Source: Roseiarcus sp963824475
GTDB lineage: Bacteria > Pseudomonadota > Alphaproteobacteria > Rhizobiales > Beijerinckiaceae
Length of the DNA stretch: 64,000 nucleotides
Direction of reading: 5' to 3'
NCBI GenBank assembly: GCA_963824475.1
Contig: CAWGPR010000011.1
Span: 1-64,000 of the forward strand
The position numbers were made by a program, and so were the translations under genes. Each line of letters begins with the position of its first letter. The first letter of the stretch is position 1. The notes under the pieces are model-generated. The model had not been told where the DNA came from, made no database searches, and saw nothing but the letters and a program-made list of their open reading frames with translations. This document shows, in pieces, positions 1-10,136 of this stretch.

Positions 1-115
1 AGACTCGGGCTGGCGAGGGCCCTTCTCGAGAGCGGAGCCTAGGCCATGGCGCTCAGACGCTCAACTCGACCCGTAACCCGAAAACAGCGGGTGCGCAGCC
101 TGCGGTGGAATCAGC

Positions 116-843
116 GGCCTCCGAAAATCGTTCGATGGAAGGCTGGTGCTTGGCGGCAATGATCTCGACGTGCCGGTGGAGCGGATCGTCAGCATCATTG
201 GCCAGAGCGGCGGGGGCAAGACAACCCTGATGCGCTGCGTGAACTTGCTCGAACGCCCCGATGGCGGCTCCATCGCGATCGGGGATGAGACGATCTTCGC
301 CGATGGCGGGGTTACGTGCCGCGACCTTGCCAAGCTACGCCAACGCGTCGGCATGGTGTTCCAGCAATTCAACCTGTTTCCGCACCTGACTGCGGTGGAG
401 AACGTCGTCCTGGCGCAGATGCACGCCGCGGCGATCGGCGAGCGCGAAGCGGTCGAGCGGGCCGTACGGTTGCTTACGCGTGTTGGCCTCGCCCGGCGAG
501 CGATGGCGTATCCGGAGCGCATGTCAGGCGGGGAGCAACAGCGCGTTGCGATCGCGCGGGCTCTAGCCCTAGGTCCAACCGTGCTTCTGTTCGACGAGCC
601 GACCTCGGCGCTCGATCCAAATCAACGGGTGAGGTGCTACGCGTGATGCGAGAGCTCGCGAAAGACGGCATGACGATGATTCTCGTCACCCATGAATTGC
701 CCTTTGCACGAGAAGTGTCGGACTGGGTCGTTTTCATCGACGGCGGTCGAATTATCGAGCAGGGAGCCGCCGCGGATGTGCTTGACAGGCCGCGGGAAGC
801 GCGCACGGCCGCTTATGTCGCTCGATACGCCGCACCCGCCTGA
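116..843 (+). pseudogene. Polar amino-acid ABC transporter ATPase, frameshifted
   Basis: This was a GlnQ/HisP-like ATPase that energises uptake of polar amino acids at the inner membrane. In one frame there is a Walker A motif (GQSGGGKTT), a Q-loop (VFQQFNLFPHLT), the signature MSGGEQQRVAIARA and Walker B LLFDEPTSALDP. The rest (STGEVLRVMRELAKDG, switch histidine in ILVTHE) continues in another frame. One base appears to be missing from the A run at about 618-621. The family-like N-terminus (LRKSFDG) begins near 119 but has no ATG, only a GTG at 146, and an in-frame stop lies at 74-76. No permease or binding-protein gene is visible here. A dead gene is likely, although a sequencing error in the A run is possible. 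Confidence 0.8.
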
Positions 844-981
844 GCATCGCATCCAATCGCGCGCCACAATGCTCCCTTGAGCTTCTGGTTGTCGAACAAC
901 GTCGGGATCTCGGGTGGCGTCGTGAGCTGGAGCGTGTAGTGCGCCGGCTGATTGTCGGCCTTCAAAACGCACGCGGATGAG

Positions 982-2177
982 ATGAGCAGGATTTCGACGG
1001 ACATCGCTGTCATAGGCGGCGGCGTCATTGGCTTGGCGATAGCGCTGCGACTTCGCGCTGACGGACGCGAGGTTGCTGTGGTCGAGCCCAACGAGCCCGG
1101 TTCGGCGCGTCCTATGGCAATGCTGGAACGATCGCGGACTACGCGATCATCCCGGTCGCTACCCCCTCGGTGCTCCGGAACTTCGTCTCGCTCCTCCTCG
1201 ACCCAGACAGTCCTTTGGCGATCCGCAAAGCTGCGCTCCCAACTCTGTTCCCCTGGCTGGCGCGATTCCCGTATAAATCCCTCCCCCATCGCTACCACAA
1301 CAATGCCCGACGCATGGCTGAACTGGTCTCGGACGCCTCATCGGCGTGGACCGAGCTATCCGCTGAAATCGGCGCGTCGAACCTTTTGAATGCAAAGGGC
1401 TGTCTCTATCTCTATCGTACGAGCAAGGCGTTCAGGGCTGCGACTTCCGACATCGAACTGCGTCGGAGCTACGGCGTTTCACAAGAGCTCCTCTCCGCCA
1501 ACGACGTGCTTCAGCTCGAGCCCAGGCTTCCACGCTTCGAAGGCGGCGGTCTCTTCTTTCCGAAGGCCATCAACTTTACCGATCCCGGCCAGGTGATGCA
1601 TCTCTTGTCTGCGGCGGTCCGGCGGACGGGCGTGGATTTCATCAAGGCCTCAGCGACTTGCATTGCGCGCGAACGGGACGGCGTCCGCGTCGCCGCGCCG
1701 CCCTTCGAAGTGCGAGCGCGGACCGTGGTGATCGCCGCTGGCGCCCATTCGCGCAAGCTTGCCGCCGAGATCGGCGATCCAGTCCCGCTCGACACGGAGC
1801 GCGGATATCATATCGAGTATGACATGGCGGAATCGCCCATCGAGCGACCGGTCTGCCCGGCGACCCAAGGCTTCTATCTCTGCCCACTGCGAGGGCGACT
1901 GCGCATTGCGGGCATGGTTGAACTCGGTGGCCTTAAAGCTCCCCCCAACCCGCAGCTCCTGCAAGCATTGGCGTCGAATGCGCGTCGTATCTTTCCGGAG
2001 CTCAGCGCGCCGAGCCGCACATGGCTCGGCTTCCGCCCTTCGATGCCGGATTCAGTACCGGTCATCCGACCTTCAAAAGGAGGGCGGGACGTTATCCTCG
2101 CCTTCGGTCATGGGCATATCGGGTTGACCCTCGCGCCGCGCACCGCCCGCCTGGTCAGCGCGATGCTGGCCACCTGA
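982..2177 (+). pseudogene. FAD-dependent oxidoreductase (DAO/DadA-like), frameshifted
   Basis: The protein belongs to the D-amino-acid dehydrogenase/glycine oxidase fold, which oxidises amines or amino acids with FAD. The N-terminal dinucleotide motif is clear (IAVIGGGVIGLAIALRLR), and the C-terminus carries the usual family end (FGHGHIGLTLAP). The frame changes near 1105: the expected GSGASYGNAGTIADYA segment is split, consistent with one lost G. Joined, the protein would be about 398 residues, normal for the family. It lies 21 bp upstream of eutB on the same strand, so it was probably part of an amine-catabolism operon. The ATG at 982 is preferred to an upstream ATG at 952 because the Rossmann strand starts right after it. 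Confidence 0.8.
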
Positions 2178-2198
2178 TTCGCATCCCGGGACGCGTTC

Positions 2199-3587
2199 AT
2201 GGTCTATCAAACCGCATCGAGCCGTCAGAATTGGGTCTTCGCCGACCTGAAAGAGTTGATGGCCAAGGCGACCCCGCCACGCTCCGGCGATATGCTCGCC
2301 GGAATCGCAGCGGGTTCTGCCGAGGAAGCCGTCGCGGCGAGGATCTGCCTTGCCGACGTTCCCTTGAAGAGATTCCTCAGCGAAGCCGTTGTCCCCTATG
2401 AGACGGACGAAATCACCCGGCTGATCATGGACACTCATGATGCGGCGGCCTTCGCGCCAGTCTCCCATATGACTGTCGGCGAGTTTCGGAACTTCCTCCT
2501 TTCCGAGCAAGCCGACTCCCAAAGCCTGAGGCGGATCGCGCGCGGCGTCACGCCGGAAATGGCGGCAGCGGTTTCGAAGCTGATGCGCAATCAGGATCTC
2601 ATGCTCGCCGCAAGCAAATGCAGAGTTGTGACACGCTTCCGCAACACCATTGGCTTGCCTCACACGATGGCTGTGCGGCTACAACCAAACCACCCGACCG
2701 ATGATCGCCGCGGGATTTTGGCGTCGGTGATCAACGGACTGATGTATGGCTGCGGCGATGCCGTGATCGGCATCAATCCGGCCTCCGACTCCGTCGAGGT
2801 CATGGCGGAGTTGACCCTTCTTTTCGATGAGATCATTACCAAACTGGAGATTCCGACGCAGTCCTGCGTCCTGACCCATGTGACGACGACAATTGGGCTC
2901 GTCGAGCGCGGCCTGCCAATTGATCTCGTTTTCCAGTCGATCGCGGGAACAGAGGCGGCAAATCGTTCCTTCGGTATCGACCTCCCGATCCTGAAGGAAG
3001 GGCGGGAGGCGGCTCTTTCGCTAAAGCGCGGCGCGCTCGGCGATAATGTGACGTATTTCGAGACTGGACAGGGCTCGGCGCTTTCAGCGAATGCCCATCA
3101 TGGCGTCGATCAGCAAACTCTCGAAGCGCGCGCCTACGGGGTAGCACGCGAGTTTTCGCCGCTGCTCGTTAACACGGTCGTGGGCTTCATCGGTCCCGAA
3201 TATCTCTACGACGGTAAGCAGATTATTCGCGCGGGTCTCGAGGACCATTTTTGCGGCAAGCTTCTTGGGCTGCCGATCGGTTGCGACGTCTGCTACACCA
3301 ATCATGCTGAAGCCGATCAAGACGACATGGACACGCTTCTGACGTTGCTAGCGACGGCAGGCGTCACTTTCATCATCGGCGTGCCCGGCGCTGACGATGT
3401 CATGCTGAACTACCAGTCAACCTCGTTCCACGATCAGCTGTATGTGCGCGAGCTTCTTGGGCTCAAGCGCGCTCCAGAATTCGAGGCGTGGCTGGAGCGG
3501 CAGGGATTGACGGACAACTCGGGCCGCCTGCGCGCCGAAGGCGCCGCAATGCCGCTGCTTTCGACTTCGCTGGACCTCGTTGGATGA
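2199..3587 (+). CDS. eutB: Ethanolamine ammonia-lyase large subunit
   Basis: EutB is the large, catalytic subunit of the adenosylcobalamin-dependent lyase that splits ethanolamine into acetaldehyde and ammonia. The 462-residue protein matches the usual family length and is collinear with it, including RNTIGLPHTMAVRLQPNHPT, the ING-LMYGCGDAVIGINPASDS segment, ALGDNVTYFETGQGSALSAN and the C-terminal GADDVMLNYQSTSFHD. It overlaps eutC by four bases (ATGA), so the two are translationally coupled. No microcompartment shell, EutA reactivase or aldehyde dehydrogenase genes are in view, so this is the short, shell-free eut arrangement known from many alphaproteobacteria. The oxidoreductase and ABC genes upstream are broken, but this gene looks intact. 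Confidence 0.95.
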   Translation: MVYQTASSRQNWVFADLKELMAKATPPRSGDMLAGIAAGSAEEAVAARICLADVPLKRFLSEAVVPYETDEITRLIMDTHDAAAFAPVSHMTVGEFRNFLLSEQADSQSLRRIARGVTPEMAAAVSKLMRNQDLMLAASKCRVVTRFRNTIGLPHTMAVRLQPNHPTDDRRGILASVINGLMYGCGDAVIGINPASDSVEVMAELTLLFDEIITKLEIPTQSCVLTHVTTTIGLVERGLPIDLVFQSIAGTEAANRSFGIDLPILKEGREAALSLKRGALGDNVTYFETGQGSALSANAHHGVDQQTLEARAYGVAREFSPLLVNTVVGFIGPEYLYDGKQIIRAGLEDHFCGKLLGLPIGCDVCYTNHAEADQDDMDTLLTLLATAGVTFIIGVPGADDVMLNYQSTSFHDQLYVRELLGLKRAPEFEAWLERQGLTDNSGRLRAEGAAMPLLSTSLDLVG

Positions 3588-4396
3588 CAGACCTCCCTTC
3601 GGAGCGACGGGCATCCTCTCTTATGGCTCGCCTTGGCGGCTTAACGCCAGCCCGCGTTGCACTCGGACGCACCGGCGCGAGCCTGACCACGAAAGAAGTG
3701 CCCCGCTTTCAGCTGGCGCATGCCGAGGCCCGCGATGCGGTTCACGTCCCGCTGGACGGCGAAGCTTTGGCCACTGGAATCATGGCGTTGGGCTGCAACG
3801 TCGTGCGGGTCGAGACCCCAGCGACGCGGCGCGACGTCTATCTCCGCCGGCCAGATCTGGGACGGCGTCTTGAGGCGGAGAGCGCCGAGCGTCTCAACAA
3901 GCTGCGATGCAATGATTTCGAAATTGCGATCGTCGTTGCGGACGGCCTTTCCTCGCGTGCGGTCGGCATTAATGCCGTACCCCTGCTGTCGCAGCTCATC
4001 CCTAGGTTCATGCGGGTCGGTTTGACGCTCGCCCCGATCGTTGTTGCCGAAGGGGCGCGCGTAGCGCTCGGCGACGAGGTAGGGGACCAACTCGGCGCGC
4101 GACTGGTTCTCGTTCTGATCGGCGAACGGCCTGGTCTGTCCTCGCCTGACAGTCTCGGAGCCTATCTCACCTACGCCCCTCGTCCCGGACTGACGGATGC
4201 GGAGCGGAACTGCGTTTCGAACATTCGCGCAGGCGGGCTCGATGTTGAAGCGGCGTCTTCCAAACTCGTCTGGCTCGTCATGAAAGCGTTCGCTGCGGGC
4301 ATGAGCGGAGTGCAGCTCAAAGACGACAGCGACGCGAGCGGCCTGCTTCTTTCAGCGCTGAGAAATTCAAACCCTTACAAGCTGCCAAACAAGTAA
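3584..4396 (+). CDS. eutC: Ethanolamine ammonia-lyase small subunit
   Basis: EutC is the small subunit of ethanolamine ammonia-lyase and helps bind adenosylcobalamin. The 270-residue protein shows the family pattern: GRTGASLTTKEVPRFQLAHA near the start, the DVYLRRPDLGRRL block, FEIAIVVADGLSSRAV, and VLIGERPGLSSPDSLGAYLT followed by RNCVSNIRAGGL near the end. The ATG at 3584 overlaps the eutB stop and is preferred to an upstream in-frame start inside eutB. It is intact and the two subunits should be made together. No candidate gene follows in the operon; the next 500 bases contain no convincing gene. Confidence 0.95.
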   Translation: MTDLPSERRASSLMARLGGLTPARVALGRTGASLTTKEVPRFQLAHAEARDAVHVPLDGEALATGIMALGCNVVRVETPATRRDVYLRRPDLGRRLEAESAERLNKLRCNDFEIAIVVADGLSSRAVGINAVPLLSQLIPRFMRVGLTLAPIVVAEGARVALGDEVGDQLGARLVLVLIGERPGLSSPDSLGAYLTYAPRPGLTDAERNCVSNIRAGGLDVEAASSKLVWLVMKAFAAGMSGVQLKDDSDASGLLLSALRNSNPYKLPNK

Positions 4397-4894
4397 AGCA
4401 CATCACGCAGGATCAAATCCTCGCCCGCGCGCCGTCTGTAGCCGCAGGCCTGCCACATGATGACATTGCCGAATGACATTGCCGACCCAATTGGATTTCG
4501 TGATCCCGCCACTTTTCGTCACGCGTTTCGACGATGGACTGGCCGCTCTCCGAGCGTATTTCGGCGTGCCCCGCCGCTCGCCTGACGCTGTCGTCAAGCG
4601 CGTTTCCTAAAGCGCCGGGAAGATCACCGTAGCTACTCCCGCCAGCCCGCCAATCACGGCTCCATTTCCCACCAAGCTCTCGCCCGCTCCGCACGTACTA
4701 TGAAAGGAAGGGTAAGGCCCTTCGCCGCCCAAGGGGTGGTCCGAATTGGCCCGCACTTCGTCAAGAGAGGGAGCGGCGGACACGGCGACCGTGTTCAGGA
4801 GGTAGCGTCGGCGCGAGATGGCGATCAACGCTCTCGCGTCGGTTGCTCGCGCCTGGCCGCCTCAATTCACGTACGACATCCCTCTCCACGTCGG
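4397..4894. other. Gap after eutC with possible remnants
   Basis: No convincing gene is present. A 45-residue reading frame on the + strand (4473-4610) has protein-like codons (FDDGLAALRAYFGVP) but matches nothing I recognise. On the - strand, 4607-4828 opens with a twin-arginine-like start (ISRRRYLLNTVAVSAA) and then loses protein character, so it may be the stub of an exported protein. A 13-base tandem repeat (ATGACATTGCCGA) lies at 4460-4485. Confidence 0.4.
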
Positions 4895-5812
4895 TTACGT
4901 TGATAGGCCAAATCGTCGGGGTGCGGCGGGTTGCGAGGCGGCCCAGATCAACGTGGGAGTACCGGACATGACGCTCACTTGCACCTCCATTCCGAGATGA
5001 TCGGACGGAGATCCAAAAAAGGTGCCGTGAAGCGGGATCGCGTGGCGAGGATCGGGCGCGGTCGCAACGGTGACCAGGCCGATGTTGCCGACGCTGCCGT
5101 TCGTAGGATCGAAATCGATCCAGCCGGCGCCGGGCAGATAGATTTGCGCCCAGGCGTGGGTCGACCCGTTCGTCGCTTCCCGCGGATCGTCAAGGGGGAC
5201 TGCGAGATACCCCGAGGCGAACCGCGCGGCGAAGCCAAATGAGCGAGCCGCCTCGATCATCAGCATGGCGAAGTCGCGGCAACTGCCATGGCCGAGGCGC
5301 AGCGTCTCCAACGGCAGCTGGATTCCTTTCGCTTCACGCCGCCTGTAGCGGAAGCCGTGATGGATGCCCTGTGACAGCCGTGCGAGAAGCTCGAAAGCGC
5401 TGATCAACCCGCTCGGGGCCAGGAATTCCTTAGCCCAGCAGCCAACCTCGTCGTTCGGATCGGGCTGATGACGTTCGATATATTCAGCAAGATCCCGCAA
5501 CTCGCTGACGCTATAGTGGACGGGCAAGGCCCATCCGGCGTCTTCGAGATCACAAGGCGAATGCTCGAGACACACGATGCTCTCGAAGCTCAGTTGCTTG
5601 GACCGACCCGAAAACCGAGCGATCCCCACAGAATTGCCGAATGCGTCCTGAACTAAGCGGAAACTCGTCGGCTCCGGGCTGATCTTTAGGTCCGCTTGGA
5701 TCACTCTTTGATCGTGGGAGCCGCGTGGATGGAGCATCATCCGGTGTTCGCCGAAGGCGACGGGTCGGCGGTAGCGATAGGTTGTGACGTGCCGGATGGT
5801 GAGGAAAGACAT
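4895..5812 (-). CDS. Transglutaminase-like cysteine protease
   Basis: This is a bacterial transglutaminase-like (papain-fold) protein of 305 residues. An N-terminal bacterial transglutaminase domain (about residues 3-85) precedes the core. The catalytic triad is visible: Cys178 in GHGSCRDFA, His219 in STHAWAQIYLPG and Asp234 in WIDFDPTNG. There is no signal peptide, so it is probably cytoplasmic. Family members often sit with circularly permuted ATP-grasp and alpha-E genes, but none are here. It is a different subfamily from the two dead transglutaminase genes near 32 and 40 kb. The substrate is unknown. Confidence 0.85.
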   Translation of the reverse strand: MSFLTIRHVTTYRYRRPVAFGEHRMMLHPRGSHDQRVIQADLKISPEPTSFRLVQDAFGNSVGIARFSGRSKQLSFESIVCLEHSPCDLEDAGWALPVHYSVSELRDLAEYIERHQPDPNDEVGCWAKEFLAPSGLISAFELLARLSQGIHHGFRYRRREAKGIQLPLETLRLGHGSCRDFAMLMIEAARSFGFAARFASGYLAVPLDDPREATNGSTHAWAQIYLPGAGWIDFDPTNGSVGNIGLVTVATAPDPRHAIPLHGTFFGSPSDHLGMEVQVSVMSGTPTLIWAASQPAAPRRFGLST

Positions 5813-5924
5813 GATTCTGCGGTGAGAATCATGAACAATTCGTGGCCATTCGACATCTGCCGATGCCTGTTATGGGTCAACTTGTCCACAATGCACGCCT
5901 GGCAAATCTGAGCTTCCAAACCAG

Positions 5925-7712
5925 ATGAAGTCCAATCCCGAACCATCGACCCAGGAAGTGCTCGCCGGCCTCGTCGAGCGAGTCACCTTCCACAACGCCG
6001 AAAACGGCTTCTGCGTTCTCAGGGCGAAAGCGCGCGGCCACCGTGATCTGGTGACGGTCGTCGGCCATGCTGCGATAGTCTCCGCCGGCGAGTGGATCAC
6101 CGCATCAGGCGAATGGATCAATGATCGCGCCCACGGTCAGCAGTTCAAGGCGCGGTTTCTCAAGACCTCGGCGCCGAGCTCGATCGAACGGGATCGAGAA
6201 ATATCTCGGCTCCGGGATGATTCGGGGCATCGGGCTTGTCTACGCCAAGAAGATGGTCAAGGCCTTCGGTGAGAAGGTCTTCGATGTCATCGAGGCCGAG
6301 CCCGATCGCCTTCGAGAGGTGACGGGTATCGGCGCGGTTCGAGCCAAGCGGATCAGGGACGCTTGGGCCGAGCAGAAAGTCGTCCGGGAGATCATGGTCT
6401 TCCTTCACAGCAACGGGGTGGGAACCGCCCGGGCGGTTCGCATCTTCAAGACCTACGGCGCGGACGCCGTGCAGGTCATGACCGAGAACCCCTATCGGCT
6501 TGCCCGGGATATTCGCGGCATCGGTTTCAAGAGCGCCGACGCGATCGCGATGAGGCTTGGCATCGAAAAGACCGCCATGATCCGACTGCGTGCCGGGATA
6601 TCGTACGCGTTGACCGAGGCGATGGACGAGGGTCATTGCGGATTGCCGACAGATCGATTGATCCCGCTCGCGGAGGAATTGCTCGAAGCGCCGAAGGAAT
6701 TGATCCTAACTGCCCTCGAGCTGGAACGATCCGAGGGCGCTGTGATCGCTGACACGGTTGGCGACACCGCCTGCATTTTCCTGGCGGGCCTCTACCGGGC
6801 AGAGCAAGCGATCGCCGAGCGGCTGATCCGCATCGTAAGCGGCGGGCTGCCCTGGCCACGGATTGACGCAGAGAAGGCTGTGCCCTGGATCGAAAAGCGC
6901 AGCGGGCTGCAGCTTGCCGACAGTCAGAGGGCGGCAATCCGCCTCGCGCTGACGGCGAAGGCGCTGGTGATCACCGGCGGGCCGGGCGTCGGCAAGACGA
7001 CGATCGTCAATTCGATCCTTAAGATCCTCGCCGCCAAAGGCGTGCGACTATTGCTTTGCGCCCCCACGGGCCGCGCGGCCAAGCGCATGACCGAAGCGAC
7101 TGGCGTCGAGGCCAAGACGATCCACCGTCTCTTGGAGGTCGATCCCAAGAGCGGCGGGTTCAAACGCGACGCGGGCTATCCCCTCGAGTGCGATCTGCTC
7201 GTCGTCGACGAGGCCTCGATGGTCGATGTCATGCTGATGCAAGCGCTCGTGAAAGCGATTCCGGACCACTCGGCGCTGCTGATCGTCGGCGATATCGACC
7301 AGTTGCCCTCCGTCGGACCTGGGCAGGTATTGGCCGACATCATCGGATCGGGCGTCGTGCCCGTGGTGCGCCTCACCGAGGTGTTCCGGCAAGCCGCCGC
7401 GAGCCGGATCATCATTAACGCCCATCGCATCAACCAGGGCGCAACGCCCGATCTCAGTGCGCCGGCCGGCGACAGCGACTTCTACTTCGTGCCTGCCGAG
7501 GATCCCGAGACTGCCGTTCAGCGTATCGTGCAGTTGGTGAAGACCCGGATCCCCAAACGCTTCGGATTGAACCCGATCCGCGACATCCAGGTGCTCTGCC
7601 CGATGAACCGCGGCGGCGTTGGTGCACGCTCGCTCAACATCGAACTGCAGGCGGCGTTGAACCCCGCCGGCGAACGCAAGGTCGAGCGTTTCGGATGGAC
7701 CTTTGCGCCACA
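5925..7712 (+). pseudogene. RecD2-type DNA helicase, frameshifted and truncated
   Basis: RecD2 is a 5'-3' DNA helicase of about 730 residues. The N-terminal OB-like part (VERVTFHNAENGFCVLRAKA) is joined to the rest only after skipping an extra C at about 6189. The helix-hairpin-helix region, Walker A (TGGPGVGKTT), Walker B (LLVVDEASMVD) and motif III (VGDIDQLPSVGPGQVLADI) follow in one frame. Family similarity stops at KVERFGWTFAP near 7712, before the 2B/SH3 and motif VI region that a helicase needs. The following sequence is antisense to the winged-helix gene. Both the indel and the lost C-terminus indicate a dead gene, probably cut by a recombination event. Confidence 0.85.
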
Positions 7713-7830
7713 ATCACACTATCTGAGCGCGGTCTGTCAGGGAGGGAATGTCCCGCCCAATTACCGAAGATTCACCGCGCGGCTGAGCCGGGCTTGGAGA
7801 TCGCGTGAAGCGGATCCGGGAGGAGGGAAA

Positions 7831-8775
7831 TTACGCTGCGTGTCGCAGAGTCATTTCCGCCAGAGTCGCGCGTCCCGTTTCGGTCAGCGAGTATGGCGCG
7901 TCGAACTCTTGACCGACCTTTGCCACCAGTCGCTTCCGTTTCAGATACTGCGTGAGGGCGTTTATCGATTGGTGCGGGCTATTCAACGAGATCGCTACTT
8001 CTTTGATCCGCAACGGGCCAGAATCAGAAATCGCCGAGAGTACGTTGCGAACGCGGTCCGAATGGACGGGCAGACGCGATCCTGAGGCGCGGCGAGCGGA
8101 CTGCGCGAATTGGGGATGTTCGAGTCCAGCCGCGGTAACCCGAAGAACCGGCACACCCCGCAGTCCCTCAAGTTCTTCGGCGAGTCCGCCGCCGATCAAG
8201 CGGCCGAGTATCTGCTCGACCTTGCTCGCGGGCAGTCGCGCTGCGGCCCTTATCCGCGCGGCGTCGGTAACGCGCTCTCGCGGGAGAGCCGACAGCACGC
8301 GCTCCTCATCGTAAGACAGGACGAGACTCTTGTCCTCTGCTCGCATCACGATCCAAAAAGGGTCATCCGGGTCGCCGAATGCGATCCGTCCCAGCGCGTG
8401 AAGACGAACGATCAGCTGTCGAACTCTTTGACGTGTGACCCCGAGCTTTTCGGCAATCACGCTGCCGGTCATCGGTCGATCCAACAAATCGAGCAAACGC
8501 TGACTGCTCGGTCCAGGCCCCTGTGTTCGTCTTGGTCGATCTGGCCCGGTCTCAAGGCGGCAGGTCGCGCCGCGCGCTGTCGTCCGCCATGTCTGGGTCC
8601 CCTCCCGTTCGGCCAGTCCGAGTTGTGTCAGGGTGCGAAGCGCGGCTGCTGTCTTCTTGATGTCGAGTTTTGCCTCAATTGCGAGTTTTGGGGTGGAGCA
8701 TTTCCGATGTCGCAGCGCGACAAGGCACGCGGTCTGCGACTCCCTCAAGGCGAGACGTGGGGCTTTGCGCGACAT
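7831..8775 (-). CDS. Multi-winged-helix DNA-binding protein, unknown role
   Basis: The 314-residue protein has several segments with winged-helix or MarR-like character: around residues 20-60 (a LAIEAKLDIKKTAAALRTLTQLGLA block), 90-140 (SVIAEKLGVTRQRVRQLIVRLHALG), 165-225 (DAARIRAAARLPASKVEQILGRLIGGGLAEEL) and 250-305 (VAISLNSPHQSINALTQYLKRK). Four repeated helix-turn-helix units in one chain are unusual. I chose the ATG at 8775; the frame is open to 9108, but that extension lacks domain character. It sits beside the truncated recD2, so it may belong to the insertion that cut recD2. Similar proteins are often found with mobile cassettes in Rhizobiales, but its job is not known to me. Confidence 0.6.
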   Translation of the reverse strand: MSRKAPRLALRESQTACLVALRHRKCSTPKLAIEAKLDIKKTAAALRTLTQLGLAEREGTQTWRTTARGATCRLETGPDRPRRTQGPGPSSQRLLDLLDRPMTGSVIAEKLGVTRQRVRQLIVRLHALGRIAFGDPDDPFWIVMRAEDKSLVLSYDEERVLSALPRERVTDAARIRAAARLPASKVEQILGRLIGGGLAEELEGLRGVPVLRVTAAGLEHPQFAQSARRASGSRLPVHSDRVRNVLSAISDSGPLRIKEVAISLNSPHQSINALTQYLKRKRLVAKVGQEFDAPYSLTETGRATLAEMTLRHAA

Positions 8776-9263
8776 GGTGATCGTCCCATTGATTCTGTCG
8801 ACCGCAGTATGCCCTCTCTCCCTTCCGCAGGGATAACTCGGAACGGCGTCCATCCACAGATTCAACTCCGCGTCCTGGTCCTCTCTCTGAATGTGGGTCG
8901 ATGCGGGCAGGGAAGACGACGAGCCGCCACTAGCTGACTTGCTCCCGCGCATATGGGGCTCCTTGATTGCGGCCCGCGAGGAGGCGAAGGTGTCGCAGAG
9001 AACTCGGTGCCCGGCATCCGACCTGGGCCGACATTGCACGACAAACACACGATCGGGCGCTGGGTGCCAGGGCCTCAGCATGAGGCGCGAGGCGGTCCAG
9101 AATCTCAATCAGCACATTCGAGTCGGGACCGCCCACGACGGGGCCGAGTTTTGCTCTTCGAAGACGCTGCGGTGGACGGCCGGATTGCGCACATAGGAGA
9201 CATTCGCCGACCGCTGACGGGGCGCGCGGTGTGACCGGAGACACCGATCCCGCCGCTGGAACT

Positions 9264-9755
9264 TCACTTGAGCTGATCGGCGACCTTGTCCAGGCCCGCC
9301 TGGACGCAGGGTTCATCGACGCCTGGCGAGCCGGAGAGGCCAACGCCGCCGATAAAATCATCGCCGGCCTTGATCGGAAGCCCGCCCGGGATAGCGATGA
9401 CGTTCGGCAGTGTCACTTGCTCGCGCACCACGGGGTCGCCGTCAGCGAGCCGCTTCGCATACGCGGTAGTCGAGGTGCGAAAGCTGAGGGCTGTGTAGGC
9501 TTTGCGGCGCGCGTTTTCCATAGCGTGCGGGCTGGCGTTGTCGCCACGGAGGGCCACTATGGTCTCGCCGTCGCGGTCGACGACGACCGCCGAAACCCGG
9601 TAGCCGCCTGCAGTGCAGCTCTCGATCGCGGTCTCCGCGATTGTCTTGGCGATCGAATATGAAAGATCGCGACGAGGGAGCAGCTGGGCGTGCGCGGCCG
9701 AAGTTTCAGCGCCAAACACGATGGCGAAGACGAACGTAGCTATTTGCGAACGCAT
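9264..9755 (-). CDS. Exported GlcG/HbpS-family (DUF336) protein
   Basis: The 163-residue protein has a signal peptide (cleavage expected near the AAHAQ at residues 20-24) and the GlcG/HbpS fold. Family features are the AIESCTAGGYRVSAVVVDRDG strand region, the NASPHAMENARRKAYTA helix, and the C-terminal GGLPIKAGDDFIGGVGLSGS loop. HbpS-like members bind haem or act as sensor partners; others sit with glycolate or small-molecule catabolic genes, so the ligand cannot be stated. It is transcribed divergently from the exported oxidoreductase locus that begins at 10137, and could be functionally linked to it. Confidence 0.8.
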   Translation of the reverse strand: MRSQIATFVFAIVFGAETSAAHAQLLPRRDLSYSIAKTIAETAIESCTAGGYRVSAVVVDRDGETIVALRGDNASPHAMENARRKAYTALSFRTSTTAYAKRLADGDPVVREQVTLPNVIAIPGGLPIKAGDDFIGGVGLSGSPGVDEPCVQAGLDKVADQLK

Positions 9756-10136
9756 GTCTCCTCCTGTCGGAATATTTCCGCGGAGTTCATCGGCGGACTA
9801 TCTTAAGCCGAACGCCGTTCGGCGATGTCGGAGATCGATGTCCGTTCGTCACCAATTGCCCAATGGTCCGCCCTTTGTAACTCTGAAAAGCACGGTTTGT
9901 CTGCGCTCGCAATCCAACCCCACGTCTCACAGTTTACCTTGCAATCGCGTGTTTCGGGGGAAATAAGCCTCCTCACGAATGCGGAATTGACCGCCCAGTT
10001 CGCGTTTCGCTAACAAGCTTGGCAGGGTCGGCAACAGAGGTTGGCGCTGGCGCCTTTTACTTCGATGCCATGAATCCTGCGCGGGCGAAGATCCGCTTCA
10101 TCAATTCTCGCAAGCGACCCTTTGAGGAAAATATTT
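9756..10136. other. Divergent intergenic region
   Basis: This 380-base stretch separates two divergent genes for exported proteins and should hold promoters for both. I see no gene, RNA or strong palindrome in it. A GAGG ribosome-binding site lies just before the ATG at 10137. Confidence 0.4.
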
